Shown piece after piece: positions 45,733-56,796 of a stretch of DNA of 64,000 bases. The stretch covers positions 310,001 to 374,000 of the forward strand of contig JAMSLZ010000012.1 of the NCBI GenBank assembly GCA_026027325.1, written 5' to 3'. The notes beneath the pieces were generated by a model that saw only the letters and a program-made list of their open reading frames with translations, was not told the origin of the DNA and did no database searches. Origin of the DNA: Actinomucor elegans (lineage: Eukaryota > Mucoromycota > Mucoromycetes > Mucorales > Mucoraceae). Both the position numbers and the translations under genes were made by a program. Within the stretch, counting starts at the first letter, position 1. Every line of letters starts with the position of its first letter.

Positions 45733-48527
45733 TATTATATTATAGTAGTTTTAGGGTGTTAAAAAAGAGTTACAAATTCTGGCAAAAGCTAAGGTACCAA
45801 AAGACTCCAATAAAAGGAAAAAAGATGAAAAAAAAAAAAAAAGTCCGTGATCCCTTATTTCTGTTTCTTTTAAGAAGGACACGCGCTTTTTTTTCTGCTC
45901 GAGGCAATAAACGCGTCACTTTACACGAGAATTTGTTTTGAGAAATCGAAACGAGTTGCAATAAATCGAATTAATAAAAAAAAAGGGTAAAGAGCAGATT
46001 TTCTCGAGAAAGAGCAAGTCTTTCATGCAAGTAGACCCTTTCTATAACAATGGGGTGAACGTTAAATAAGAAAGTGTAACATTCGTGATAGTATAACTAC
46101 TTGACTGACATGTCGGGAATTCAAAAAAACGCGACCTATAACGCGACTGGCAAATTTTTTTGAAGTTCTAGTATTTGATTGGTTTTTATTTAACCAATCA
46201 GAGCCAAGATATACATGTACAATAATACGTTTGTTCCCAGAATCGATGTGGCACTCGAAAAAAAAATGTGGCACTTGGGGCAAGACCTTAATCGTACAGT
46301 GATATGGTATCAACAAAGTCTTCTGATATCATGCAGCCATGTGATATTGAATATATTTCAATCTGCGTAATAAAGAGTTCTTGGTCTTTCTTTTAACTTG
46401 TATAATAAATATAACCCCACGTTCTACGTAATTCTATTCCCATAGTTTCGTTATTGTTATTTTAGACATCCAACGGCCTCACAGTATTTCCTTTTGCTTT
46501 CTTTTAAGATTGATTGAAATTACCCATTCATTCCAATATATGTATGAAAGGTAGAATTCAGTAAATGAATTGCAAATTAAAAGAAATAAAGCTGAAAGAT
46601 ACAAAAAACTAAGAAATACATACTTATTTTTTGTAGGGAGAAAGACATCTTTGGTTTTATTTATACGTCCTTAAACTGTCACACTAAAGGAACAATAGGA
46701 CAAGTTTTCATATTATTAACTAGTGTAACTAAAAGATGGCGATGTTCTACCACAGGACCCTCGGGCACTTGACTGGCAGGGCATACTTGAAAAGCCATAC
46801 AAAAAAGCTTAGAGTTTATCTTCTGAACGATATATCACTAAAACCAAACTTTCATTAAGAAGATATAATCTTTGGCGCCAGAACTGATCAATTACATGGA
46901 GAGTGAGATGATACTCAACTAATGAATACAATCATTCAAGGTACTTACCTACAGCGGGACAATTTGTTACTAGCGCTGAACTTGTCGAGAATAGAGCTAC
47001 TCGAATTCCAGACAATGGCATTACTGGAGAGAGAGAATCCCAAAGCGTTGAAGACAAAAAAGGAGAGTACTGTTGTGGTGCAAGAACTACACGGATCACA
47101 GCTTGTTGAATTCTTGAATACTGTGATCTTTCTTACTTCATAATCCCAATAACAGCGAGATATATACAGATGGTCATTGGTCAGATTCTTTCTGAAAGAA
47201 AGTTCACGATTTTCGACCGCGAAGAACTCCTTACCCATTCTAAGCAGTTACGTGCTTTCGATTGCCGTTTGCACCTTGTGCAACGGTCAGAATGAATAAA
47301 AGAAGAAAGCTTTTTGCATAGATTATCCATACGCATTATCTCGGCGTTGAACGTACACGTGTTTGGAGTTGACCTCAAAGGTAGACAACACAGCCATATA
47401 TTCCATCAGATAAGCTTGATATACCCTCCAATTGTGAACGGAATATAAGAATAACAACTTCTCAGTCATCTGACTACATATACTGATTTTATTTTTTATT
47501 TTTTTATTTATTATTATGCGAATCTTTGGGCTTTACCTATTACCGATCCGACACCCGAGATGGCTTTTATCATAAATCGTAGCATAGATCGTTTACAGAT
47601 AAATGAATAGAGCGTTGCTTACGTGCGCATGAACAGAGTGAAACGATGGAGAGAGATACGTATGTCGATGTTGCGGTGCTCCCCAGTGAGGTGCTAGCTT
47701 TTACGCTGATCGGACATGAATTCCTAACCGCCTTGCAGCTGCTGATACACTCAGAACCTTCTCAAACATCAGTTTAAACAATCTTATTACTCTATCCTAG
47801 TTCATGAAGGTAGTAGAGATGAGTTCTGCTTTTCTCATATGAATATCTGTATATCTTTTGTCTTGGGGAGATATGCATAGTAACAGGCTCAAAATTTTAC
47901 TAACAAGATACAGCATGCCAATATTTCATGCGATAACTGACAGTTTCAAGGACGTACACTTCCTCCTCAACGACATAATAGTCTAAATATAAGAAGTTCA
48001 GGACAGCCACAAACCAACAAAAAAAAAAAAAAAAATGATAGCTCATTTCAAAATACATAAAGTGTAAAAATGGATAAAAATGCTCAGGCTTCAAAAAGCT
48101 GATGTGTTTATATAATGAATTTACCAGCCCTGTGAATACAACATTTGATTTCTCATTTGAGCGCAAAAAAAAAGAAAAAATTTATGTGTACATACGACTT
48201 CTATTTTTGTCAGCCAACGTGCAACATAGATTCTAGGAAACAGTGTATATCTGGGCTTATATAAAAATTTATCTTTTGAAAGAGGCTATTATTTATCCTT
48301 TTGGATTAATAAACGTGACCATCCAAGGGTCCAATCAGATACACACGTGCTAGAACATGTCCTTACCAATTGGAGATATGAAAGGTCCATGCTATGCGTT
48401 TCTAAATACTCATTGGTAATAGCTGCCCCCCCTATATACATAAGCTTCTCACACACGTCTTATTTATAATCGATTTATCTCTTTCTTTTCTTTTTCTTTT
48501 TATTTTTATCTTTATAACGCGTATAGC
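45733..48527. other. Gene-poor 2.8-kb region
   Basis: No supported gene. At about 46860-47460 overlapping short frames on both strands and a IYTDG peptide hint at a worn-out retroelement, but stops break every frame. A 43-codon frame at 47646 has no support. An A run lies at 48020-48034. The last 200 bases hold the bHLH-gene promoter. Confidence 0.4.
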
Positions 48528-49535
48528 ATGACAGTTAGTAAAAGAAAGCTTTCAACCTCTTCAGAATCTCCATCACCAAAGCGTCAAACAATAGTCAAGG
48601 AAGATGCACCTCCATTGGTTGCACTACCGCCGCCTTTGATGCAGTATCCTAATGGCCAGTTTGCAGTAGTTCAACAGCCTTATTACATGTATCCCCAACA
48701 ACCCATCTACTTCCCAGTCAGTCCACAGCAACATCCTTTCATCAATTCACCTGTGCAAGGAAAACCACCTCGCATCTTGCCCAAAACTTCCTCGGATACA
48801 TCGCCGTTAACGTCACCTTATCCACAACCTCAAACACCGTTATCACCCTTTTATCACCCTTACACGCTTCAGCAAATGTCACCGACTTTAATTCCCTCGC
48901 CCTATACAACTGCTTCTCGTCATAATTCTATCTCTAGCTCTCCTGGACTTGGGCCTACTGCCACAACCGCCGATCAACGTGAAAAAGCAAGAAAGGTATC
49001 GCACAGTGCTATAGAACGAAGACGACGTGAACGTATCAACGACAAGATCTTTCAGCTGAAACAACTAATACCATCCTGTGTGGAACAAGATAATCTACAC
49101 AAAATGTCTATATTGCAGAGTGCTATCGACTACATCACTTATCTCAAAGACATTGTCAAGAAACTGGATGAAAAATCAGGTGGAACCAGCGATCAGCTGC
49201 TAAAAGGTGACCACCTCAAAGTAAAAACCGCTAAATCCATGCTACCAAAAGAAGTGGAGCCCTTTACAAATCAATTTTCTGTACATCCTACAAAGCAAGA
49301 TGAAGATGGTAGTACAATAGCGACAGAACGACGATCTATCGCGGAACACACGCAGAGGGGTTTAAAGCCAATGGATGTCATTAAATCTGGCACACCTATT
49401 GTTTCTACTGGTGCAACTCCTTTAACTCCTCCACAGGAAGCTACTGCTACTACTTCTAGACCGACTACTACCACAACTACCACTACTGCTTATGATGAAA
49501 CAAAGCATATGAGTTTACAAAATATCTTGTGTTAG
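48528..49535 (+). CDS. bHLH transcription factor
   Basis: Intronless, 335 aa. A basic helix-loop-helix domain lies at about residues 157-212: KVSHSAIERRRRERINDKIFQLKQLIP, loop, LHKMSILQSAIDYITYLKDIV. The His-Glu-Arg positions of the basic region (H..IE..RR) predict binding to E-box CANNTG sites. The N-terminus is rich in Pro, Gln, Ser and Tyr with a possible nuclear signal (SPKRQ), and the C-terminus is Thr/Pro-rich, typical of activation regions. No leucine zipper or PAS domain is evident. Subfamily cannot be fixed; an Ino4-like partner role is a possibility only because Opi1 is encoded 8 kb away. Confidence 0.9.
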   Translation: MTVSKRKLSTSSESPSPKRQTIVKEDAPPLVALPPPLMQYPNGQFAVVQQPYYMYPQQPIYFPVSPQQHPFINSPVQGKPPRILPKTSSDTSPLTSPYPQPQTPLSPFYHPYTLQQMSPTLIPSPYTTASRHNSISSSPGLGPTATTADQREKARKVSHSAIERRRRERINDKIFQLKQLIPSCVEQDNLHKMSILQSAIDYITYLKDIVKKLDEKSGGTSDQLLKGDHLKVKTAKSMLPKEVEPFTNQFSVHPTKQDEDGSTIATERRSIAEHTQRGLKPMDVIKSGTPIVSTGATPLTPPQEATATTSRPTTTTTTTTAYDETKHMSLQNILC

Positions 49536-50407
49536 TTGCTACCATTATACATATGTTAATAAACCCCCCCTTCTTATATTGCTCTGACACACATACACAT
49601 ACACACATACATACCTTGATTATACATAACAAAAATGGGTCACCAGCCGAGTCAGCTCCTTGATCGTTTGATATATAGATACGATTCTCGCATCACTCAA
49701 TGCGCAATGAAGCTATCTACATACTTTATCAAATGACTTGTTTGATGATCTAAACCTTTTTTTTTATTATACAAAAACTACTTTGTAAATAATAGATATT
49801 TAACTAGATTTCCATATATTATCATCATACTATAACGCCATCATCATCATCATAATATTTACTGTTGAGACTCCGTCCACCAATAAAACGCGCAGAAGAA
49901 TTTGCTGCCAGGTTCTCCTTGTGATTTTCATCTATCAACTTTAACAATTTATTTAACAATGTAATTCGTAGATTTGAGGCATGATCAATAATTAAAAAGC
50001 GTTAATTTATTTATACTGTAGCCTGATTATACGTTTTATATGAAATTTGTTTCTACATCAATAATCAAATTACAAGTATAAAAATCTGAAAATCAAAAAA
50101 TAGATAACAATTTCCCAAATTTAAGACTATATTGTCATACTATTTAATACATAGTTTAATTATTTTCCCAAACTGCTTTATACCTACCAAGGCGCTTTTT
50201 TTTTAGTGCACTTTAAATGTTTCAAAGTAAAAATTAATGCATTCTCAAAAAAAAAAAAAAAAAAAAAAGTATCCTGTTGGATTTTTTTGTACATTTAGCC
50301 AGCCAATCATGATAAGCTGAAGCTCAAGCAGCAAGAACGTCCATTTCGAACCAAACCGAAAAAAATCAAAATATCTTTCTCTCGGTATAAACCAACTCGA
50401 AACACAA
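49536..50407. other. Intergenic
   Basis: About 870 bases of AT-rich DNA with CA-rich sequence near 49590 and a 20-A run at about 50249-50268; no gene. Confidence 0.45.
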
Positions 50408-51330
50408 ATGGAAACCGTGACAAGCTCAACAAGAGACAGATCGGCCGAGATCGACCGCTGTTTATCCATGATCGTGCCTTCAGCTTCCAATGAATCCAAA
50501 TTCGTTGGCATGCTCATGCTGCCCAAACTGCTTGATCAAAACAACAACAAAGACGTGGAAAAAGTCTTTGAGCAAATGAATTTTAAATTTCTCGAGCGGT
50601 TGTTAAGGACATGTAAGCTCCTGTTGCTGTATAGGGACGCGATCTAACATCTCTTATAGCTCATAGTATTGATGGCGAAGTACCTGACTCTACATTAAAA
50701 GAGATCGCTGTAAATGTGCTCAGTTGTTTTGCACGTTATCCTCAACTTGCCTCTCAACAAAACATGGTCGATAGAATACCTGCCCTGTCAAGGCTGCTGA
50801 CACCCAATGATGAAACAGAGACCACAAGCGAGGTACTGCTCATTCTCTCGCTTATAGCAGTGCAAAAAGAAGGCCTAGTGAAAATGTTGGATCCTGATGT
50901 CCTTGAAAACATCTTGCGCGTCCTGGTGCAAAGCGATGATGAACAGCTTCAAAAAAAGTGCACTAATGTCATCACCTCGGTCTATCGATGGTCAACCTTT
51001 CTTTTAGTAGAAAAAAAGATACCTAGTTTGTCTTCGGCCTTGAAATTTTCATTAGCTACCTTGGTATCTTATCTGTCAAAGGCTTTAAAGCACGATCAAA
51101 AGACATTAAAGTTCGAAGCATTGGATATCTTGAGACAAGTGATACCAACTGTACCCGAAGAGGTAAAAAAAAAAAATTTTTTTTTTAGCAGGATCTCCAA
51201 AACAGTTTCTAAACCATTTTGTTAGATCATGAAACAGTTCATAAAAGAACAAGAACAAAGTAAGCACTTGCAAAAATGGTTGGACGATTTTTTGGATGGC
51301 CTGAGACAGATTCTAACTAGCAAAATACGC

Positions 51331-51382
<52 letters not shown>

Positions 51383-51996
51383 CTTAGTAGAGAGATAAAT
51401 CAATCTAATGCATCTTTACAATAGCGAGCTCCAAAAAACAAGCTGCCTTGACATTAAACTATTGCCTGCTTCAACATTTCGGAACAGACTGGTTTTTTAA
51501 ATCATTGCAAGATACAAAAGCAGCTAAGCGCAAGAAGGAAAAAGCATCCACCGATAAAGCCAGCGATCCAGCCAACAAGGCGTATGCCATTGCCAGCTTC
51601 CCCGCTCTGGTGATCCATCTAGTGGCCATTGAAGCTAAACTACTTGTGGATGAAATCAATGATCGTGTGATGAAAGAGCAAGATGAATCAAACAAAACCA
51701 TGAATGCTGAGACGCTTACAAATCAACAGCTCATGGTACGTGTGTATCTTGAAACACTGGAGGCTGGTATGGAATATTTAGCTGCTCATTGCGAAAGTTC
51801 GGGTATGGAAGCGGAAATGCTACTAAAGATCCGTACTACCCTGTCAGAAGTGATGGACGTGGTAGCAGAGCTATTGAATACAATGCGTAACTCTGACTCC
51901 AATTGGGATCAAGACCCTATTGCTCAAGCTTGTGCGAATTACATATCCATCTGGTTGGCTGAAGAAGGCTATGAAGTACCAGAGAATACCTTATGA
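50408..51996 (+). CDS. Neurochondrin family protein
   Basis: All-helical ARM/HEAT-like protein, 460 aa from exons 50408-50612, 50660-51162, 51226-51332 and 51429-51996. The blocks AVNVLSCFARYPQLASQQ, MVDRIPALSRLL, LILSLIAVQKEGLVKML and SFPALVIHLVAIEAKLLVDE follow the neurochondrin family, whose members regulate neurite growth in animals and are of unknown role in fungi. The third intron is unusual: it starts gtaaaa and runs into 46 A residues before a normal 3' end; the acceptor at 51428 (gcgag) rather than 51424 is needed to keep the frame. Confidence 0.85.
51335..51380 (+). repeat. 46-nt poly-A inside an intron
   Basis: A homopolymer beginning two bases after the 5' splice site of neurochondrin intron 3, making up about half of that intron. 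Confidence 0.9.
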
Positions 51997-52103
51997 TGAG
52001 ATCATGAGGCTAATCTAAAAGAATAAATATAGTATGATGTTTTTATTTTATTATGGCACCTGTACAAAAAAGAGTGTGCATTGTATTTACATAGTGTTTT
52101 GAA

Positions 52104-52355
52104 TTAATATAAAGAAGAAGAAGTGGAGGTAGTAGATGATGGAAACACCGAATAATCTTCTTCTTCCAAGATGGTTTCCATAGGGGACACAAGCTGAGAA
52201 CTGCGTCTATTCTTGTGGGTCTTTTCAATGGCAATGGATAGATGATGGTTGGTTTGCCGCCTTGGTTGCTGCGGCTGTTTCGAATGAAACAATGAACGTG
52301 GATAAAGCTCTGTTATAAAGCAGTTTGCTGAACTGAACCCAAGAATCGATTCCAT
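52104..52355 (-). CDS. Possible 83-aa protein
   Basis: Open frame beginning MESILGFSSANCFITEL and ending in a Ser/Thr run. The composition (Ser, Gln, Arg) is that of a disordered regulatory peptide. No family is recognised, no introns. An upstream in-frame ATG at 52391 would add 12 residues. It is convergent with neurochondrin (about 107 bases between stops). Moderate to low support. Confidence 0.4.
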   Translation of the reverse strand: MESILGFSSANCFITELYPRSLFHSKQPQQPRRQTNHHLSIAIEKTHKNRRSSQLVSPMETILEEEDYSVFPSSTTSTSSSLY

Positions 52356-52947
52356 AATGTTATGTGAAGAGAAAAAGAAGGAATATTTCAAAAGGGCATT
52401 GGAATGGAAATTTAATAAAAAGAAGGTTCACGAAAATCCACAGTCAAATACTGGCCTTGCCTGCTGATTCTCCAAAGCAAGACAAGCACGTCATATGCTG
52501 TTTGATAGATGGCTTGTTGGATTATCGCAAGGAACTGTATCCTGCCTGCTATAATACTGTTTCATGTAGGTATGTACATTTGAAACAATATCTCTAATCA
52601 TACATATAATCCGTTTACCGCTTCATCATTCATTGAAAAAGGACAGCTACTATTCCAATTCGATATACCATGGTTTGGACATTCATGCATACATTTCCTT
52701 TTGATTGGCTGTAGATACAGAAGCAAGTGATTCTATAGGACTGGATAGGTCGAAAATGAAATCTACACGAGCTATTTAAAGCGTAACGTTTGTAAAGATG
52801 ATGAATCAAGTAAGCCCAAAGTACAAACTAAGATAGTTCTATTTAGGTTTCATATCCTGGCTATACGCAATTTGTAATTAAAAGTTTTTTTATTTAATAG
52901 AATATATATAGTACTAAGCTCTAATTTGAGTCTGATATGTATCAGCC
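52356..52947. other. Intergenic
   Basis: Contains a 77-codon plus-strand frame at 52364-52597 (Lys/Arg-rich start, Cys-containing end) that could be a short exon but has no recognised relatives; otherwise nothing. Confidence 0.35.
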
Positions 52948-53100
52948 TCAATGACCGTGACTATGGTAGTCCTTTTGAGGTACTTTGACTCGGATCGATC
53001 CTGTAAGCGCAAGGCCCAAAATAAGGGCAATAATCACAAGGATAAAGGCAATCGCCCATCCTACCTTTGCTTTTGTGCTCATTTCAGTCGCTGCTGCCAT
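52948..53100 (-). CDS. 50-aa single-pass membrane protein
   Basis: Short frame starting MAAATEMSTKAKVGW, followed by one hydrophobic helix (AIAFILVIIALILGLALTG, about residues 16-34), a basic turn SIRVKV and a His-rich tail ending HSHGH. The regular layout (small charged start, one helix, positive residues, soluble tail) argues against chance, as does a good ATG context (aaccATGG). No name can be assigned; small regulatory subunit or ER/mitochondrial membrane peptide are both possible. Confidence 0.6.
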   Translation of the reverse strand: MAAATEMSTKAKVGWAIAFILVIIALILGLALTGSIRVKVPQKDYHSHGH

Positions 53101-54319
53101 GGTTTTAATTGATTAAATATATATATATATTGATATATCATCAGCGTACTTTTTGTGCTGTTTAAATGTTATTTCATAATAATGAATCATCATAACGAAT
53201 CTGTACAGTATTAGTATCGAAAAGAATGCAGTAGCAAAATGTGTCCTTATTCAACTCATTGTATAAATAAATGTGTTCAATAACTAGATTGTTATTGGCA
53301 GTACTAACTGTCCAGGAGTATATATCACAATGATTTGTTTGAACAATGACCTTACGGATGATAATGACGCACATCAATACACTTTTGAATACATTGTGAC
53401 ATTTCTAAATATACTTTCTAGGATAACCAAGCTCTATTATTTAATTGTTTTGTGTTCATTTTACTATATAGATACAGGAACCAAAAAATGTTCCATGCAT
53501 TTGTTTTACAATTACCCCCCAGGAACAAGGTCCACACAAGATACATACTATAGTATCCAGGGATATTGTTCATTGTCTATTGTTTCTTATGCATCCCATT
53601 GGTTTATGTTAGTGTGTACTTATATATATATTTCAACTACTATCATGGGCTAGACACAAGATACATGTGAGTAGGTCTTGATCAATGAATAATTGTCATA
53701 GAATTAAAGGGAAAAAAAAAGGGAGGTACGCTTAAAAGAGTTGCTAGAGCGTGTTCAGCTTTAGATGGCTGGGTGATGCTTCATTAGCTAGTTGGAGCCA
53801 TGTTTAAGCTACTCATTCTCCTGCAACAAAAAACAGTCCTGATATGTACTTTTAAAAGGACACAACAGTGTTGCATGATAGAGCTGCGAGTGTTTTATAA
53901 CTGTTCTTGGGAAAACCTGTTTCTGTGCCAGCAACTATTAAGGTACGAATTGCATCATTTTAAAGTGATATAGGGGTCAATTATAACATTTGGATTGTAT
54001 TTTTCAGTGACGTATGGAAATCAAAAGTCATTTCTGGAAGTTCAAACACTGTTAATTCATACATTACCATCTGGCATTTGCAAGATGTATTATGATATTG
54101 CATGTTTACGAGGCGTGAATCCAGTTCTCTATTGTTTTTTTTTTTTTTCCTTTTTTTCCTTTTTACTGATCTACTGCAGCACTTGATTTAATTGCTGATA
54201 TATATATGTATTTTAAACCGAGCATATTGTTATACGTCACTCAAATAGCGGCAACTCAAGCGTTCGCTTCACGCGTTCTTTGAACCTTTATCTTTTTTTT
54301 TTTCATAGCTTCTATAAAC
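53101..54319. other. Intergenic
   Basis: About 1.2 kb. A TATATATATATAT run follows directly upstream of the 50-aa gene. Frames at 53330-53653 and 53995-54186 lack support. The last 60 bases are the RBX1 leader. Confidence 0.45.
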
Positions 54320-54921
<602 letters not shown>

Positions 54922-54956
54922 ATCAGTATACCCTTTGGACAAATTTTGTATACATG

Positions 54957-54958
54957 TA

Positions 54959-54990
<32 letters not shown>

Positions 54991-55004
54991 TACATACACA
55001 CACT
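54957..55004. repeat. CA/CG microsatellite
   Basis: Alternating ACAC with a short CGCG interruption in the space between the RBX1 and FMP32-like 3' ends. Confidence 0.9.
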
Positions 55005-55029
55005 TTATGATACTATATAAAAGAGTGCT

Positions 55030-55721
55030 TTATTTGAACATTCTAAGATAAGCCAAGAACAAGGCACCAGCACCTGTCATAGTACCAATCATGTATTGCA
55101 TAATTTGAAATTTGATGGCCTCCATTTGAGTCCGTAAACCAGATATTTCACTTTCAATACGTGTATCAGTTTCTTTAATTTTGATCTCTTGTGCACTGGC
55201 CTCATCCCGCACGCGTCCTTTTTCTAGATTTAAATCTAAGCGCACATTGGCTTGTGTTCTTGTGATTTCCTCGCGTAATCTTTGCTTTAATTTCTCTAAT
55301 TCGTTTTCTAGACGATCATTTTCGGCTTTCATCATTGTAAAATCGTTTCTTTCAATCAATTGTACTTCGGATTTGAGTTTGGCAAAGTCGACTTTATATG
55401 CATAAATGGCCTAACCTCTTGTTAATGGGGTTATAGAGGTGGAAAGCTGTAACTCTTTGTTACCTTTTCTCGCTCTGCTTTGGATACCATGATGCGAGCG
55501 AGGTCAGTCATACTTTCTGAAATGACTTTTTGTAACGAATTCATGATAGCTTCACTTTGTTCAGTAGAGAAGCCTTCTTTTTCTAAACGTTCAACAAACT
55601 TGAAAGTATCAAAGTAGACTTGTTTCCTGGGTATGCAAGTATGAAACGATAATGATTTATTAGTCCATACGGAACGAGTTTTGTAGATAGTATGGATGAT
55701 AGATTGCTGAATAGAAGGCAT
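55030..55721 (-). CDS. FMP32/MCUR1-like (DUF1640) mitochondrial protein
   Basis: 212 aa from exons 55721-55464 and 55410-55030. The N-terminal about 40 residues are basic/hydroxylated, fitting a mitochondrial presequence; then FDTFKFVERLEKEGFSTEQSEAIM, the DUF1640 signature, a long coiled coil rich in Glu/Lys/Arg, and a C-terminal hydrophobic helix (YMIGTMTGAGALFLAYL). Relatives are yeast Fmp32 (cytochrome oxidase assembly) and animal MCUR1/CCDC90. The start was set at MPSIQQS; the frame runs further but without ATG. Confidence 0.92.
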
Positions 55722-55814
55722 GAGAAGAAGAAAAAAAGGAACTGGAGCCGAAACTGTACTACTGTGAATAAACGCCCTTATTCTGGGTGATTGTAGTGTC
55801 ACCACGTGGATTCC

Positions 55815-56434
55815 TTACAAACTCCAAGTACCAACCGTGTTGATATCCCAATTGTAGCCATGTCTTGAAGGTGGCGGCTTTAAAGAAGGTGGTAGATCCT
55901 TTACCTTCCAACCGGAGGGTAGTTTATAGCGTCTTGGAGCAGTGGCAGGACGCATGGTGTTGTTATCCATCGTGGCTTCTTGTTTTTGCAGCTGAAACCA
56001 TTGAATCAGCTCAGGTGGATATATGGTTTGACCTTTTGAAGTTTAATAACTGCTTTAGGGTTGTTCTCGTAACTTACCAGTGTTTGCATCGTAGGTGATG
56101 TGGCTGTATTTACATAGTAGACCAAATTCACAATAGCCTTGCTGTTGGTAGTATCTACAAGGCGATTTATTCATTTGTTCTTGAAGAAATATCGAGGGAT
56201 CTGGTTGAAAATAGATGAATACAAGCTTCATTTATTATGTGTTTATTACCTTTATACCAATCGTAATGTAGCTTTCGATTATTCAGATGAGTGGAACCTT
56301 CATTATGGTTTCTTCTATTAGTTTTATTATCAGGAAAGGTGCACTGACAAAAATCACAGTAATCTATATCGAAAAAAAAAGTAAGGTGCTTAGTGGATGC
56401 TTGATATAGTAATCTTCTTACAGTTTTTAGGCAT
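55815..56434 (-). CDS. ZMAT5-like U11/U12 snRNP 20 kDa protein
   Basis: 155 aa from exons 56434-56422, 56363-56250, 56200-56078 and 56032-55815. An N-terminal U1-C-type zinc finger (YCDFCQCTF...RRNHNEGSTH) is followed by a CCCH finger (CRYYQQQGYCEFGLLCKYSH), and the end reads LPSGWKVKDLPPSLKPPP. This order and the final PxGWxxxxLPPSLxPPP match human ZMAT5, the 20K protein of the U11/U12 di-snRNP of the minor (U12-type) spliceosome. U1-C itself lacks the CCCH finger. The four-exon model is supported by clean gtaag/gtaat donors. It shares a 362-base divergent promoter with OPI1. Confidence 0.9.
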
Positions 56435-56796
56435 CTGCAATTAGATTAAAAAAGGGAACAAAATGATGGATATAAAAAATGATTGGGGTTATCTCAAGGA
56501 AAAAAAAAAAAATTTGCACTTTTATTACAGTGTTTATATCATAAAAATCGATCCTTTTTTTTTTGCGTAGTTTGATAACAAGCACAGACCTTGCTTGATT
56601 TGTTAGTTAACTAGCTTTTCTTGTTTTATTTTTATTTTTTTTTTTTTTTTGAAAAAAAAAAAGCATCGTATTAGTGCTATTGAAGACACGTGAAAATACA
56701 ACTTTGGAGGTCAGGTTTCACATGGTATTTGATAACTGCAAAGAAACAGTTCTTCCCCAATCTTTCTTTTTCTTTTTTTTTTCTTTCAACAATACA
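56435..56796. promoter_or_regulatory. Divergent promoter region, ZMAT5 / OPI1
   Basis: 362 bases between two start codons facing away from each other. Contains several A and T runs of 10 or more; no clear TATA box seen. Confidence 0.4.

Noticed and set aside
47646..47777. 43-codon frame MERDTYVDVAVLPSEVLAF
   Set aside because: Too short, no signal peptide or helix pattern, surrounded by non-coding DNA.
52364..52597. 77-codon Lys-rich plus-strand frame
   Set aside because: No relatives recognised, overlaps the promoter side of another weak frame; could be chance.
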